A stretch of 47,155 nucleotides of DNA from Methylocucumis oryzae (GCF_000963695.1 NZ_LAJX01000059.1:1-47155); one strand, 5' to 3'. Positions 1-10,716 are shown, numbered from the stretch's first letter. Notes: generated from the sequence alone by a model not told the origin. Numbers and translations are program-made.

Positions 1-10
1 GGACAATACC

Positions 11-120
11 AAGCCGGGACAGGGTGTTTAGAGCGCAGGTGTCGGCAGCAGGGATGCTGCCGCCAAGCCTACAGGGATGTATTTACGGCGTCCTGCGCTC
101 TGAATGCCCTGTCCCGGCTT
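11..120. repeat. MITE-like nested palindromic repeat
   Basis: The outer arms (11-24 and 107-120, AAGCCGGGACAGGG and its exact complement) and inner arms (31-39 and 92-100, GAGCGCAGG and complement) form a nested palindrome. The core contains a small hairpin, GGCAGCA/TGCTGCC at 44-61. The core resembles the repeats inside the polyketide synthase at 18361-18596 (shared words GGCAGCAGGGATGCTGCC and CAGGGATG), so this is one copy of a dispersed family. No coding capacity is seen. Being mobile is an inference from structure. Confidence 0.75.
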
Positions 121-172
121 AAGTGGGTAGCCCCGAAAACGCGCAACGTGTTCATAGATTGACGGCATAAGA

Positions 173-200
173 AGTGCGCCTTATTCCAGCTAGGCGCACT
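173..200 (-). terminator. Probable terminator of the chemoreceptor gene
   Basis: A perfect 9-bp stem (AGTGCGCCT at 173-181, AGGCGCACT at 192-200) with a 10-nt loop lies about 40 bp past the stop of the minus-strand chemoreceptor gene. On that strand the stem is followed by a short TTCTT tract. The position fits an intrinsic terminator; the T tract is weak. Confidence 0.55.
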
Positions 201-238
201 CTGTTGATAATTTAGCTTAACAAAAACAACTATCGAGG

Positions 239-3200
239 TTAAAAACGCTGAAATTTGCTAGCATCAGTGATTGCTTTGGCGCGTGTATTTTTACTGTCAT
301 TCAAGGCAACTGTTGTGGAGCTGTTATTTCGAAATGCCACTCTAGGGTCAGCACCTGCAATATCTGACATATCCACTTTAAAAAACTCCATCATTACTTG
401 CAATTGTTCTGACTGAGCTGTCATTTGCTCAGCGGTTGCCGCTAACTCTTCACTCGCAGCGGCATTCTGCTGTGTTACATTACTCATATGATGCATTGCC
501 GTTGCAACCTGACCAGCACCGGATGCTTGTTCCTGAGATGCTGCGGTAATCTCTTGCACTAAATCAGATGTTCTGCCAATACTGGGTACAATTTCATTCA
601 ATAAGCGCCCTGCTCGCTCAGCGGTACTCACACTGCTGCTCGCTAACTCGCTGATTTCTTGCGCTGCTATTTGGCTGCGCTCAGCTAACTTGCGCACTTC
701 TGCCGCGACTACCGCAAAGCCTTTACCGTGGTCACCGGCTCGCGCCGCTTCAATTGCAGCATTTAACGCTAACATATTAGTTTGGTAAGCAATATCATCA
801 ATAATACCTATCCTCTCCGCAATTTGCTTCATCGCCTCAACAGTCAGTTTTACTGCATCACCACCTTCAACCGCTTCATCTCTTGCCTTGGTCGCAATGC
901 GATCAGTAATTTGCGCACTCTCCGCATTTTGGTTAATGCTAGCGCTCATTTGCTCAATACTTGCACTGGTTTCTTCTACGTTGGAAGCTTGCTCACTCGC
1001 CGCCTGAGATAAAGACTGCGCAGTTACCCTAACTTGCTCAGCGGCATTAGCTAACTGACTGGCAGCGCTCATCACCTCGCCAATCGTGCTAGATAATCTA
1101 TGGGCAGTATTATTGGCCGCCTGCCGCAATTGTTCGAGCTGGCCTTGATAAACTTGAGCAATAGTCTGCGTCATATCGCCTTGCTCCATTGCCAATAAAA
1201 CCCGTTTAACTTCATTTAACGGACCAATGACGGCATCTAGCGTATTATTCACCCCTTCAACAATCTTTCTAAAGTCACCTTGATGTTGATTCACTTCAGC
1301 TCTTGTTTCCAAATGCCCTGCAACGGCTGCCTCAGCTAATCTATTAGCATCACAAACTAATAAGTTTACGGCATCAATTGCTTGATTTAAGCTAATAATT
1401 AAAGTGTTGAAATCGCCATTATATGTTTCGGTAATTTTAGCGGGGATTTGTCCGCGTGAAATTCGCTGCACATAATCAGCGGCGACGCTTAATGGGCCAA
1501 TAACGGCATCTAATGTATTATTAACGCCTTCAACAATTTTTCTAAAATCACCTTGATGACGGCTTACATCAGCGCGAGTATCTAAACGGCCTGCAACGGC
1601 AGCATCCGAAAGTCGATTTGCATCGCTGACTAACAAATTCACCGCATCAATTGCTTGATTTAAATTGATTTTTAACGTATTAAAATCACCGTTATAGTCA
1701 TCGGTAATTTTGGGCGGTATTTGCCCTTGAGCAATGCGCGCAACATAATCAGCAGCCACATTTAACGGCGCAATCACAGCATCTAGCGTCGAATTAATGC
1801 CTTCAGAAATGGTTTTCAAAAAGCCACTTTTACCCGTTAAATCAATACGTCTCGCTAATTGACCTTTCACAGCCGCATCAATGATATGGTTAATTTCCTG
1901 TTCGGCTAAAATTTGTTCGGTGACTTCCTCCCATTCCACTGCCGAGCCTATATACCTTTGCTCATTGCTAAAGACTGGGTTAATCGTCAAATGTAAGTGG
2001 TGACCTGCAATTTCTAACTCAGCTTTATGCGTGTTATGTTGACGGGACATCTCTGTCAATATACGTTTTTGATGCTCTGGATGACGATGAAATTGATCAA
2101 TCGAACTTCCGATTAAATTATCAACATTAAACGTCGGTAATTCTTTGCGTATATCTACTTCGGCATTACGCAACATAGTAGTCACGGCATGATTCATATA
2201 AATGATAGTGCGTTCGGCATCGGCAATCATAACGCCCGTTGACACATTATTCAGCGCATTAACAATACGGGTACTCTCAATACCAATACGATTGGATTCG
2301 GTCATATTAGCTAATAAATTCATCTGCATGGCATTTAGGCTATGCAATAACGTGCCAAACTCACCACCTTGATGAATATTAAAGCGATTATCGAGCTTGC
2401 CCTCAGCCATCCATTTGAACGTGGATAACGCTAAATTTAAAGACTGCAAAATATAGCGCATTAATCCCCAAAAAATGACCGCCAAAATAGCTAAAGCCAC
2501 AGCAGCAATCATCAACTGTTGTTGCATGGTTGCCTGCCGAACCTCATAAGACTGCTGATTGTTTTCATGAGTTTGCTTATCTGCCAACTGCATCGCATTG
2601 GCTAAAGACGCAGAAATCGTTTGCTTAAATACATCTAATTCATCATCAATCGCACTAATTTCAGACATCGGTGCTTTTTTATCTAATGCAGGGAATAGCT
2701 TGTTATCAACCCTATCGATAAAACCGTTCAAGGCGTCAACGCCTTGCTTAAGGCTTGCTTGTTCTTCAGCAGATGTATTTAGCGCCAATAACGCTTGAGC
2801 ATTACGCTTAGCCTCATCTCGTGATTTCGACCAGTGTTGTTTGAGCTGCTCGGTGTAGCCATTGATAATGCCATCAGCGGCAATACTGTATAACTGGTCA
2901 CCTAAATGAGCGTATTTAGAAATCGTTAGCGTATTTGCGGCGTTTATTAAAACCTGCTCTTGAATATCGCCTAAACGTTGGCCTGCTAACTGAGCGCTTG
3001 TCATCAATGCCACAACTAATAACACAACAAACGTAGATGTCGCTAATAACCGAGTCTTTAATGAAAATTGATTAATAATGCTGGCTAAACGGGCAACACC
3101 GTGAATTTTAAAAGGGTTAGCAATACGTTTAGCTTTTAAATCAGCATATAACCGTGCAGCCTCATCAACTTGATGGCGTTGTGGTTTGGTACGCACTGAT

Positions 3201-3535
3201 AAGTAACCAACAATCTGTTGGTTTTTAGTCACGGGCGTAATATTAGCTTCAACCCAATAAAAATCACCTGATTTTGCCCGATTTTTAACAATAGCACGCC
3301 AGGTTTTACCGGCTTGAATGGTCTGCCATAAATCAATATAGGCTTCCTCAGGCATATCAGGGTGTCGCACAATATTATGCGGTTGACCTATTAATTCTTG
3401 TTCTGAAAAGCCTGAGATTTTTATAAATGCCGGATTAGCGCTAGTGATAATGCCTTGTAAATCCGTCGTCGAAACTAAAATCTCGCCATCAGGAAAAGGG
3501 ATTTCATTTTGTGTGATAGGTAAATTAATTTGCAT
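239..3535 (-). CDS. PAS-containing methyl-accepting chemotaxis protein
   Basis: A membrane chemoreceptor of 1098 aa that would signal to CheA/CheW. Residues about 12-115 form an Aer-type PAS domain ([28 protein letters not shown]). Membrane segments lie at about 163-184 and 341-363 and bracket a periplasmic helical sensor region of about 155 aa. A HAMP-like region follows, then a second PAS (about 422-545), then HAMP-like repeats with two clear 91-residue copies containing [20 protein letters not shown]. The C-terminal signalling domain has the canonical hairpin tip ([18 protein letters not shown]). No NWETF-type CheR-binding pentapeptide is seen at the C-terminus. The ligand is unknown; Aer-type PAS domains often bind FAD, but this cannot be shown here. 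The start codon has no strong ribosome site. The reading frame is intact, unlike many genes in the window. Confidence 0.93.
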   Translation of the reverse strand: MQINLPITQNEIPFPDGEILVSTTDLQGIITSANPAFIKISGFSEQELIGQPHNIVRHPDMPEEAYIDLWQTIQAGKTWRAIVKNRAKSGDFYWVEANITPVTKNQQIVGYLSVRTKPQRHQVDEAARLYADLKAKRIANPFKIHGVARLASIINQFSLKTRLLATSTFVVLLVVALMTSAQLAGQRLGDIQEQVLINAANTLTISKYAHLGDQLYSIAADGIINGYTEQLKQHWSKSRDEAKRNAQALLALNTSAEEQASLKQGVDALNGFIDRVDNKLFPALDKKAPMSEISAIDDELDVFKQTISASLANAMQLADKQTHENNQQSYEVRQATMQQQLMIAAVALAILAVIFWGLMRYILQSLNLALSTFKWMAEGKLDNRFNIHQGGEFGTLLHSLNAMQMNLLANMTESNRIGIESTRIVNALNNVSTGVMIADAERTIIYMNHAVTTMLRNAEVDIRKELPTFNVDNLIGSSIDQFHRHPEHQKRILTEMSRQHNTHKAELEIAGHHLHLTINPVFSNEQRYIGSAVEWEEVTEQILAEQEINHIIDAAVKGQLARRIDLTGKSGFLKTISEGINSTLDAVIAPLNVAADYVARIAQGQIPPKITDDYNGDFNTLKINLNQAIDAVNLLVSDANRLSDAAVAGRLDTRADVSRHQGDFRKIVEGVNNTLDAVIGPLSVAADYVQRISRGQIPAKITETYNGDFNTLIISLNQAIDAVNLLVCDANRLAEAAVAGHLETRAEVNQHQGDFRKIVEGVNNTLDAVIGPLNEVKRVLLAMEQGDMTQTIAQVYQGQLEQLRQAANNTAHRLSSTIGEVMSAASQLANAAEQVRVTAQSLSQAASEQASNVEETSASIEQMSASINQNAESAQITDRIATKARDEAVEGGDAVKLTVEAMKQIAERIGIIDDIAYQTNMLALNAAIEAARAGDHGKGFAVVAAEVRKLAERSQIAAQEISELASSSVSTAERAGRLLNEIVPSIGRTSDLVQEITAASQEQASGAGQVATAMHHMSNVTQQNAAASEELAATAEQMTAQSEQLQVMMEFFKVDMSDIAGADPRVAFRNNSSTTVALNDSKNTRAKAITDASKFQRF

Positions 3536-3677
3536 AGAAAGAAGTTCTTAATACTAAAAATGAAAACAAAAAACTGATGGCGTTCAGCTACCAAACATCA
3601 ACTATTCGGCTACGCACTTAAGACGGGACACTTTTAAGTTTAGCCAGTAGCGCTAAACCGTCATTCGAGCATGGATT

Positions 3678-4029
3678 GCCGAGATGACGTTGTTCTCACT
3701 TGACTGTCTCGTTCTAAATAGAGCCGAAAAGTCAACATAAAAATTACTATATTAGCATTTTATTAATTCGGCTAAAGTTCAGCATAACAAATAACTAACG
3801 AAAATAAAAACATATAATTTATGAGATTTTTTATTATATTCAATCTGTTAAGTTAATGTGACCTAACCATAAATACGCCCTCTTTCATACTTACATACTC
3901 AGTGATTTACTTGTCTAAACGACAAAAAACCCAAAAAGACTGATTCACTTTATGATTGATTGGCTTTTCCCCCTCCTCCGGCCACCCGCTTAAGAGGGGA
4001 CAGTCAAGTGAGAACATCGTCATCTCGGC
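3678..4029. repeat. 31-bp inverted repeat pair in a 627-bp gene-free stretch
   Basis: The non-coding stretch 3536-4162 contains a 31-bp sequence at 3678-3708 (beginning GCCGAGATGACG) whose reverse complement recurs at 3999-4029 with one mismatch. The enclosed 290 bp is AT-rich and has no convincing gene. The arrangement resembles a small non-autonomous element or two copies of a dispersed repeat. The stretch must also hold the promoters of the divergent chemoreceptor and restriction operons, but I cannot place a -10/-35 pair with confidence. Confidence 0.6.
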
Positions 4030-4162
4030 TCGGCAACCTGCTTAAAGCTTTGCACCCATGGCATCGGAAATGTCAGCCACTGTTGATACCCAGGCGTTAG
4101 CTACTGCTATAACGTAACAAAAACCGCTATAATGGCCTACACACTCTTACCAACCGTTGCCC

Positions 4163-7100
4163 ATGAACTTAAGGGAAAACCAAATCGAACAAAGCTTAAT
4201 TGCTAAGCTCACCGACCTTAAATACACTTACCGCCCCGACATCGGTAACCGCGAAACACTGGAACAAAAATTTCCGCAACAAAGTTGAGGCGCTAAACCG
4301 CGTACATCTGACTGATGCCGAATTTGCCCGTCTGCGCGACGGTTGCATCACCGCTGACGTGTTTACCGCTGCCAAAACGCTACGCGAACGTAACACGTTT
4401 ATCCGTGAAGACGGTACACCGCTACATTATGAGCTGGTTAACCTCAAAGACTGGTGCAAAAACGACTTTGAAGTCATCAACCAGCTACGCATCAACACCG
4501 ACAACAGCCACCACCGTTACGACGTGATTTTGCTTATCAACGGCGTGCCCGTGGTGCAAATCGAACTAAAAACCCTCCAGGTCAGCCCGCGCCGTGCGAT
4601 GGAGCAAATTGTCGCTTACAAAAACGACCCCGGCAACGGTTACACCCACACCCTGCTGTGTTTTATGCAGTTGTTCATTGTCAGCAATGAAAGCAATACC
4701 TGGTATTTTGCCAACAACCACAACCAGCACTTCAGCTTTAATGCCGAAGAGCGCTTTTTACCCATTTACCAACTGGCAAATGAAGACAACCACAAAATTG
4801 CCCACCTGCACGATTTTGCCGACACCTTTCTGGCTAAATGTACGCTAGGCCAAATAATTAGCCGCTACATGGTGCTGGTCGCCAGCGAGCAAAAGCTGAT
4901 GATTATGCGCCCGTACCAAATTTATGCGGTCAAGGCGATTGTCGATTGTATCCACCAAAACCGAGGCAATGGCTACATCTGGCACACCACCGGCAGCGGT
5001 AAAACGCTCACTTCGTTTAAGGCTTCTACCTTACTCAAAGACAACCCGGACATTGAAAAATGCTTGTTTGTCGTTGACCGCAAAGATCTGGACCGCCAAA
5101 CCCGCGAGGAATTTAACCGCTTTCAGGAAGGCTGCGTTGAAGAAAACACCAATACCGAAACTCTGGTGCGGCGCATGTTATCGGAAGACTACGCCGACAA
5201 AGTGATCGTCACCACCATTCAAAAGCTGGGGCTTGCGCTCGACGAAAACAGCAAGCGCAACCAAAACCACAAAGCCAAAGGCAAACAGACCTATAAAGAA
5301 CGGCTAGATCCTTTGCGCGACAAGCGCATCGTCTTTATTTTCGACGAATGCCACCGTTCACAATTTGGCGAGAATCACAAAGCCATTAAAGCCTTCTTTC
5401 CTAAAGCGCAACTGTTTGGCTTTACCGGCACGCCGATTTTTGAGGACAACGCCAGCTATCAACAAATAGAAGGCACAGTCGGCTCACTCAAAACTACCGA
5501 AGACATTTTCGAGAAAGAATTACACGCCTACACCATCACCAACGCCATTGATGATCAAAACGTGCTGGGCTTTCACATTGATTATTTCGGCAAAGACGAT
5601 AAAGCGCGGAAAAAGCCCAAAAAAGGCGAAACACCACCACCCGAAGCGGTTATCAAAGCGATTTTGCAAAAACATGACCACGCGACCGGTTCACGCCGTT
5701 TTAACGCGATTTTAGCGACCGCCTCCATTAACGACGCCATTGAATACTTTGAAAAATTCAAACTCATTCAGGCGCAAATGCAGGCCGAAGAGGACAGTTT
5801 TCAGCCCCTGAATATCGCCTGTGTGTTTTCGCCACCGGCAGAAGGCAACAAGGACGTTCAGCAAATACAAGAAGATTTGCCCACAGAAAAAGCCGACAAC
5901 CAAGAGCAGCCCGAACAGAAAAAAGCCGCGTTAATGGCGATTATTGCCGACTATAACCGCCAATACGGAACCAATCACAGCATTAACGATTTCGACCTTT
6001 ACTATCAGGATGTACAGCAGCGCATTAAAGACCACAAATATTCTAATCAGGATTACCCGCGCAAGCACAAAATCGACATTGTGATTGTGGTGGATATGTT
6101 GCTCACCGGCTTTGATTCCAAATACCTCAACACCCTGTACGTTGATAAAAATCTCAAATATCACGGCTTAATTCAGGCTTTTTCGCGCACCAATCGCGTG
6201 CTGAACGATAGCAAGCCTTGGGGCAATATCTTGGATTTTCGCTATCAGGAAGAAGCGGTTGATGAAGCGATTCGGTTGTTTTCCGGCAAAGACCAAAACC
6301 GCGCCAAAGAAATCTGGCTAGTTGACCCTGCGCCGGTCGTGGTCGATAAACTCAAAGCCGCCGTCGGCAAACTCGAAACCTTTATGAAATCGCAAGGGCT
6401 GGACTGTGCGCCGGAGCAAGTAGCAAACCTTAAAGGCGATAATGCCCGCGCCGAGTTTATCAACCACTTTAAGGAAGTGCAGCGGCTGAAAACCCAGCTC
6501 GACCAATACACCGACCTTGGCGACAGCCTGCAAACCGAAGTTGTCCAGCTTCTGCCGGAAGACACTTTACGCGCCTTTAAGGGCATGTATTTGGATACCG
6601 CGCAACGCTTGAAAGAGCAGCAAAACAAAGGCGGCGATGACGGCGGCACGGTGCAGCAATTGGATTTTGAATTTGTGCTGTTTGCTTCGGCGGTGATTGA
6701 TTACGATTACATCATGGGCTTAATTGCGAAATCGACCCAAGCCGCCGGTAAACAGAAGATGACCCGCCAGCAGTTGATTGACCTGATTAGTTCCAGCGCG
6801 AATTTGATGGACGAGCGCGACGACATTATTGCCTATATCAACAGCCTGAAAGTGGGCGAATCCTTAAACGAAAACGCCATACGCGACGGCTATCAAGCCT
6901 TTAAAGCTGCTAAATCGGCGCAGGATTTGGCGGATATTGCGCAAAAGCACGACTTGCCCGCGCAAGCCCTGCAAACCTTTGTGGATGGAATTATGAGCCG
7001 GATGATTTTTGACGGGGAGCAATTGAGTGATTTATTCGCGCCGCAGGAGTTGGGCTGGAAAGCCCGCAAGCAAGCAGAGGAAGTGTTAATGGCGGATTTG

Positions 7101-7163
7101 TTGCCGATGTTGAAAAAACTGGCGCAAGGACGCGAAATTTCTGGGTTAGCGGCGTATGAATAA
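4163..7163 (+). CDS. hsdR: Type I restriction enzyme, R subunit (one frameshift)
   Basis: The ATP-dependent translocase and endonuclease subunit of a type I restriction system, about 1000 aa. The N-terminal nuclease motif is visible (RYDVILL followed by VQIELK, a D...ExK site). The helicase motor has GSGKT (Walker A), DECHRS, TGTP and the QAFSRTNRV arginine-finger motif. The likely start is ATG 4163, reading MNLRENQIEQSLIAKL, but this frame stops after about 40 codons. Removing one A from the run at 4266-4270 joins it to the rest (LEQ-NFRNKVEALNRVHL). A start within the second frame would lose the conserved N-terminus. The stop overlaps the next gene start by 8 nt (ATGAATAA). HsdR works with HsdS and HsdM, which lie further down the same operon. 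Confidence 0.92.
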
Positions 7164-8157
7164 GCCACCTGCAAACACTGAGCAAACCTTTAACGAGTTG
7201 CTGCAACACATCCAGCAGGCGCGGCACAAGATTTTTACCCAAGCCAACACTACATTGATTGAGTTGTATTGGCTGGTGGGCAGAACCATCAGCCATAAAG
7301 TGCAAAGTGAAGCGTGGGGGAAAGGCGTTGTCAGCGAATTGGCCCGCTATATTGCGCAACATGCCCCGGACATTAAAGGCTTTAGCGATAAAAACCTGTG
7401 GCGTATGAAGCAGTTTTACGAGATTTATCAGGCGGATGAAAAACTCGCCACACTGTGGCGAGAATTGTCATGGAGTCATAACCGCCTCATCATGACACTA
7501 AAAGCCAGAGAAGCGCGGGCGTTCTATCTTAATCTGGCGGTTCAAGAAAGGCTTAGCGTGAGAGATTTGGAGCGCCAAATTAATACCGCTTATTTTGAGC
7601 GCAGCAAGATGAGCGCAAAACTCTCACCAGTGGCGAGAGAATTACACCCGACTATTGAGCAGAGCTTTAAAGACCAGTACATATTGGAATTTTTGGGTTT
7701 GCCGGAAACCCATAGCGAAAACGACCTGCAACGCGCTTTAATCCAGCACATGAAGGCGTTTATTTTGGAGCTGGGCAGCGATTTTATTTTTGTGGGTGAA
7801 CAATTCCGCCTGCAAGTGGGCAATCAGGATTTTTATATTGATTTACTGTTTTTTCATCGCGGTTTAGCGGCGTTGGTGGCGTTTGAGTTGAAGATTGGCA
7901 AATTCTCACCAGAACACATGGGGCAGTTGAGTTTTTATTTGGAGGCGCTGGACAGGGATGTGAAGAAGCCGCACGAAAACCCCAGCATTGGCGTGTTGTT
8001 GTGCCACGATAAAGATGATGAAGTGGTGGAATATGCGTTGTCGCGCCATTTATCGCCGACCTTAATTGCGCAATATCAGTTGCAATTGCCGGATAAAGCC
8101 TTGATACAAGCCAAGTTGCATGAGTTGCTGGCGCAGGAATGGGAGAGGGATAAGTGA
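7156..8157 (+). CDS. DUF1016/YhcG family PDDEXK nuclease (first copy)
   Basis: A 333-aa protein of the DUF1016 (YhcG) family. The N-terminal helical half carries the typical LYWLVGRTI and SWSHNRLIM stretches. The C-terminal half has a PD-(D/E)xK nuclease core: DFYIDLLFFHR supplies the aspartate and AFELKIG the ExK pair, followed by MGQLSFYLEALD. Members are often found inside or beside type I restriction operons; their role there is not settled. The frame is intact. The start overlaps the hsdR stop, and the stop overlaps the GTG start of hsdS by 4 nt, which indicates translational coupling. A second, diverged copy lies at 9429-10413. Confidence 0.9.
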   Translation: MNKPPANTEQTFNELLQHIQQARHKIFTQANTTLIELYWLVGRTISHKVQSEAWGKGVVSELARYIAQHAPDIKGFSDKNLWRMKQFYEIYQADEKLATLWRELSWSHNRLIMTLKAREARAFYLNLAVQERLSVRDLERQINTAYFERSKMSAKLSPVARELHPTIEQSFKDQYILEFLGLPETHSENDLQRALIQHMKAFILELGSDFIFVGEQFRLQVGNQDFYIDLLFFHRGLAALVAFELKIGKFSPEHMGQLSFYLEALDRDVKKPHENPSIGVLLCHDKDDEVVEYALSRHLSPTLIAQYQLQLPDKALIQAKLHELLAQEWERDK

Positions 8158-9038
8158 GTAAGCAAGCAAAAAAAGGCTGTGTGCCGGTGTTGCGGTTTCC
8201 TGAGTTTCGGGAGGCGGGGGAGTGGAAAGATGAATGTATTTTAAATATTGCTTCAATGAAAGCTAGAATTGGCTGGCAAAATTTAAGACAAGATGAACAC
8301 TTAAATACCGGTGAATATTTTTTGATAACAGGCACTGATTTTGTATTTGATAGAATTGATTGGCTACACGCAAAATTCGTTAGCTATGAAAGATATATAC
8401 AAGACCAAAATATCATTCTTAAGGAAGGAGATATTCTTATAACTAAAGATGGTAGTATTGGAAAGGTTGCTTATGTGGATAATATTCAAGATAAAAGAGC
8501 AACTCTAAATAACGGAATTTTTAGGATTAGGATAGAAAATGAAAATTCAAAATTTATTTTTTATACCTTTTTGAGTTCAAGATTTAAAATCTTTTTAGAT
8601 AAATTATCAGGCGGTTCTTCGATTGTTCATTTATATCAAAAAGATTTTGAAAAATATGAAATAGCATATCCAACTATTGGAGAACAACAAAAAATCGCCG
8701 CCTGCCTGTCCTCGCTGGATGAACTGATAACAGCCCAAGCCCAAAAACTCGAAGCCCTCAAAACCCACAAAAAAGGCCTGATGCAGCAGCTTTTCCCCGC
8801 AGAAGGCGAAACCGTGCCTAAACTGCGCTTTCCTGAGTTTCGGGAGGCGGGGGAGTGGGAAGTTAAAAAAGTTGGTGATGTTTGTGATTTCATCGTACCA
8901 GGAAGAAATAAGCCGATTGAATTTAATGGTGATATTCCTTGGATTACCACTCCTGATATAGAACAAAATGGAGTAGTTATTTTTTTCAAAAAAAAATCTG
9001 AATATAACAAAAGAAGAGGCAAAAAATATTGGCTCTAA
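8154..9038 (+). CDS. hsdS: Type I restriction specificity subunit, N-terminal part (frameshifted)
   Basis: The first part of the DNA-recognition subunit, starting at GTG 8154. It contains a first target-recognition domain, about residues 20-180, with the GDILITKDGSIGKV stretch typical of HsdS. A conserved helical spacer follows (EQQKIAACLSSLDELITAQ), then the beginning of a second recognition domain (GDIPWITTPDI). The frame runs out at 9038 because of a shift in the adjacent T7/A9 homopolymers at 8980-8996. The neighbouring frame then reads NLNITKEEAKNIGSKIVPK, the normal continuation. The recognition domains are conspicuously more AT-rich than the spacers, as expected for domains swapped by recombination. 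The complete gene would be 8154-9432, about 425 aa. Confidence 0.88.
   Translation: MSKQAKKGCVPVLRFPEFREAGEWKDECILNIASMKARIGWQNLRQDEHLNTGEYFLITGTDFVFDRIDWLHAKFVSYERYIQDQNIILKEGDILITKDGSIGKVAYVDNIQDKRATLNNGIFRIRIENENSKFIFYTFLSSRFKIFLDKLSGGSSIVHLYQKDFEKYEIAYPTIGEQQKIAACLSSLDELITAQAQKLEALKTHKKGLMQQLFPAEGETVPKLRFPEFREAGEWEVKKVGDVCDFIVPGRNKPIEFNGDIPWITTPDIEQNGVVIFFKKKSEYNKRRGKKYWL
8682..8796 (+). repeat. hsdS conserved-spacer repeat, copy 1
   Basis: A 115-bp segment coding the HsdS helical spacer, nearly identical to 9292-9406; the few differences are mostly silent. A separate 30-bp exact repeat (8196-8225 and 8829-8858, coding FPEFREAGEW) precedes each recognition domain. Such repeats allow recognition domains to recombine between hsdS alleles. 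Confidence 0.85.
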
Positions 9039-9081
9039 AATAGTTCCTAAGAATTCTATTATTATTTCATGTACAGGAGAA

Positions 9082-9432
9082 TTGGGATTAGTGGCTATTG
9101 CAGGTATTGATTTGATTATAAATCAACAGTTACACGCTTTTATTTCTAATGATAATATTGATTTTAGATTTCTTCTTTATTCTTTAACAATGCAAAAGCC
9201 ATATATGGAAAAAATTGCAACTAAAACAGCCGTTCCATATATGAGCAAAGATAGCTGTAATTCAATTCCAATTATTATGCCTGGAATTTTAGAACAACAA
9301 AAAATCGCCGCCTGCCTGTCTTCGCTAGATGAACTGATCACCGCCCAATCCCAAAAACTCGAAGCCCTCAAAACCCACAAAAAAGGCTTAATGCAGCAGC
9401 TTTTTCCGGCTGTGGATGAGGTGAACGCATGA
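9082..9432 (+). CDS. hsdS: Type I restriction specificity subunit, C-terminal part
   Basis: The remainder of the second target-recognition domain and the second copy of the helical spacer (EQQKIAACLSSLDELITAQ, KTHKKGLMQQLFP). It belongs to the same gene as 8154-9038. In this frame coding really resumes near 9000, since the residues before the first possible start (SIIISCTGELG) are also typical HsdS sequence. The stop overlaps the ATG of the next nuclease gene by 4 nt (ATGA). Confidence 0.85.
   Translation: MGLVAIAGIDLIINQQLHAFISNDNIDFRFLLYSLTMQKPYMEKIATKTAVPYMSKDSCNSIPIIMPGILEQQKIAACLSSLDELITAQSQKLEALKTHKKGLMQQLFPAVDEVNA
9292..9406 (+). repeat. hsdS conserved-spacer repeat, copy 2
   Basis: The second copy of the 115-bp spacer repeat described at 8682-8796. 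It closes the second recognition domain. Confidence 0.85.
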
Positions 9433-9728
9433 ACGCATTAACCTCCTTTCACAGTGACATAAAAAACATACTCGAACAGGCACGGCACAAAGCCCGTTCA
9501 GCCGTGAATGCCGCCATGGTCGAAGCCTATTGGTTGATTGGTCAGCGCATTGTCGAAGAAGAACAACGCGGACAACACAAAGCCCAATACGGCAAACGGC
9601 TCATTGAAGACCTATCGACCGCTTTAACCAGCGATTTCGGCAAAGGATTTTCCTACGCCAATCTGTATAACTGCCGCCTTTTCTACCAAAAAATTTCCCG
9701 AACAGGCGATTCTCTACACACTGTGTAG
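9429..9728 (+). CDS. DUF1016/YhcG family nuclease (second copy), N-terminal part
   Basis: The N-terminal helical region of a second DUF1016 protein (AAMVEAYWLIGQRIVEEEQ, GKGFSYANLYNCRLFYQ). The frame ends at 9728 because of an extra A in the run 9688-9693. With five A's the sequence reads YQKFPEQAILYTLCRELGWS and joins directly to the fragment at 9748-10413. The whole gene, 9429-10413, would be about 328 aa, matching the first copy. The start overlaps the hsdS stop by 4 nt. Confidence 0.85.
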   Translation: MNALTSFHSDIKNILEQARHKARSAVNAAMVEAYWLIGQRIVEEEQRGQHKAQYGKRLIEDLSTALTSDFGKGFSYANLYNCRLFYQKISRTGDSLHTV

Positions 9729-9747
9729 AGAATTAGGCTGGAGCCAT

Positions 9748-10413
9748 TTGCGCTTGATTATGCGGCTTGAATCGCCTGAAGCCATTGAATACTACTGCAA
9801 AGAAACCCGCGAACAGCAATGGACGGTGCGCCAACTGGAACGCAATATCAAAAGCCACAGCTACCAACGCTTGCTTGCCACACAAACCGAACCGTCAAAA
9901 CTGTCCGGCGATTCGCTGCATCTGGAGTTTATCAAAGACCCCTATATGTTGGAATTTCTGCAATTACCCGAAACCGGCCAGTTGAAGGAAAGCAAACTGG
10001 AACAGGCCATTATCAACGAATTACAAAAATTTCTGCTGGAACTGGGCAAAGGTTTCAGCTTTGTGGCGCGGCAGATGCGTATCAGCACCGAAACCAGCCA
10101 TTTTTATATCGACTTGGTTTTTTACAATTATCTGCTCAAGTGTTTTGTCATTATTGATCTAAAAACCAACAAGCTCAGCCATCAGGATATTGGGCAAATG
10201 GATATGTATGTGCGCATGTTTGACGATCTTAAACGCGGCGAAGACGACAATCCCACCATAGGCATTATTCTTTGCGACAGTAAGGACGAAACCATCGTCA
10301 AATATTCCGTACTGGAAGGCAGCCAGCAGCTTTTCGCTTCAAAGTATCAGCGGGTATTGCCTACTGAAGAAGAATTGATTGCCGAGCTTGCGCGGGAAAA
10401 ACGTTTTGATTAG
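9748..10413 (+). CDS. DUF1016/YhcG family nuclease (second copy), C-terminal nuclease part
   Basis: The C-terminal part of the gene that begins at 9429. It contains the PD-(D/E)xK core (HFYIDLVFYN, then VIIDLKTNKLSHQDIGQM) and the family tail (TIGIILCDSKDETIVKY). The glutamate of ELK in the first copy is aspartate here (DLK), a common variant of this nuclease motif. The two copies in one operon are clearly diverged, so this is not a recent duplication. Confidence 0.87.
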   Translation: MRLIMRLESPEAIEYYCKETREQQWTVRQLERNIKSHSYQRLLATQTEPSKLSGDSLHLEFIKDPYMLEFLQLPETGQLKESKLEQAIINELQKFLLELGKGFSFVARQMRISTETSHFYIDLVFYNYLLKCFVIIDLKTNKLSHQDIGQMDMYVRMFDDLKRGEDDNPTIGIILCDSKDETIVKYSVLEGSQQLFASKYQRVLPTEEELIAELAREKRFD

Positions 10414-10475
10414 CACGCAAAAATGAAGGCGGCATAATGACTGACACAGAAATGCGTAGCTATGGAGGACACGCC

Positions 10476-10692
10476 ATGACCGTAAACGAACTTTTATCCT
10501 CCGTGACAACTCTTTCCCACGCCGAAAAAATTCCGGCTGGTGCAAATCGTCTTACAACAACTGGCAGAGGAGGAGGGCATCGTTGCCCAGCCAGCCAATG
10601 ACTTCGACCCGCGTCAATATTTTGGTATTGCCCATCACACTCGGCAAGCTGTAGATGATTATCTGGCTTCCGCCCGTGAAAGTTGGAATTGA
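10476..10692 (+). pseudogene. Small antitoxin-like gene, frameshifted
   Basis: The ATG at 10476 has a good ribosome site (GGAGG at 10464-10468). The frame begins MTVNELLSSVTTLSHAEK and then needs one A fewer in the run 10525-10530. After that it continues FRLVQIVLQQLAEEEG and ends DDYLASARESWN, 71 aa in all. An in-frame ATG at 10437 is possible but lacks as good a site. Small proteins of this type usually sit before toxin genes and resemble antitoxins, but no toxin follows it directly. The next genes form a separate toxin-antitoxin pair. Family assignment is tentative. Confidence 0.6.
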
Positions 10693-10716
10693 TAAGCAAA
10701 CAAGAGGAATTAACCA

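Noticed and set aside
6245-6649. A 134-codon minus-strand frame inside hsdR
   Set aside because: It is antisense to conserved HsdR sequence, serine-rich and low in complexity, as is typical of a shadow frame.
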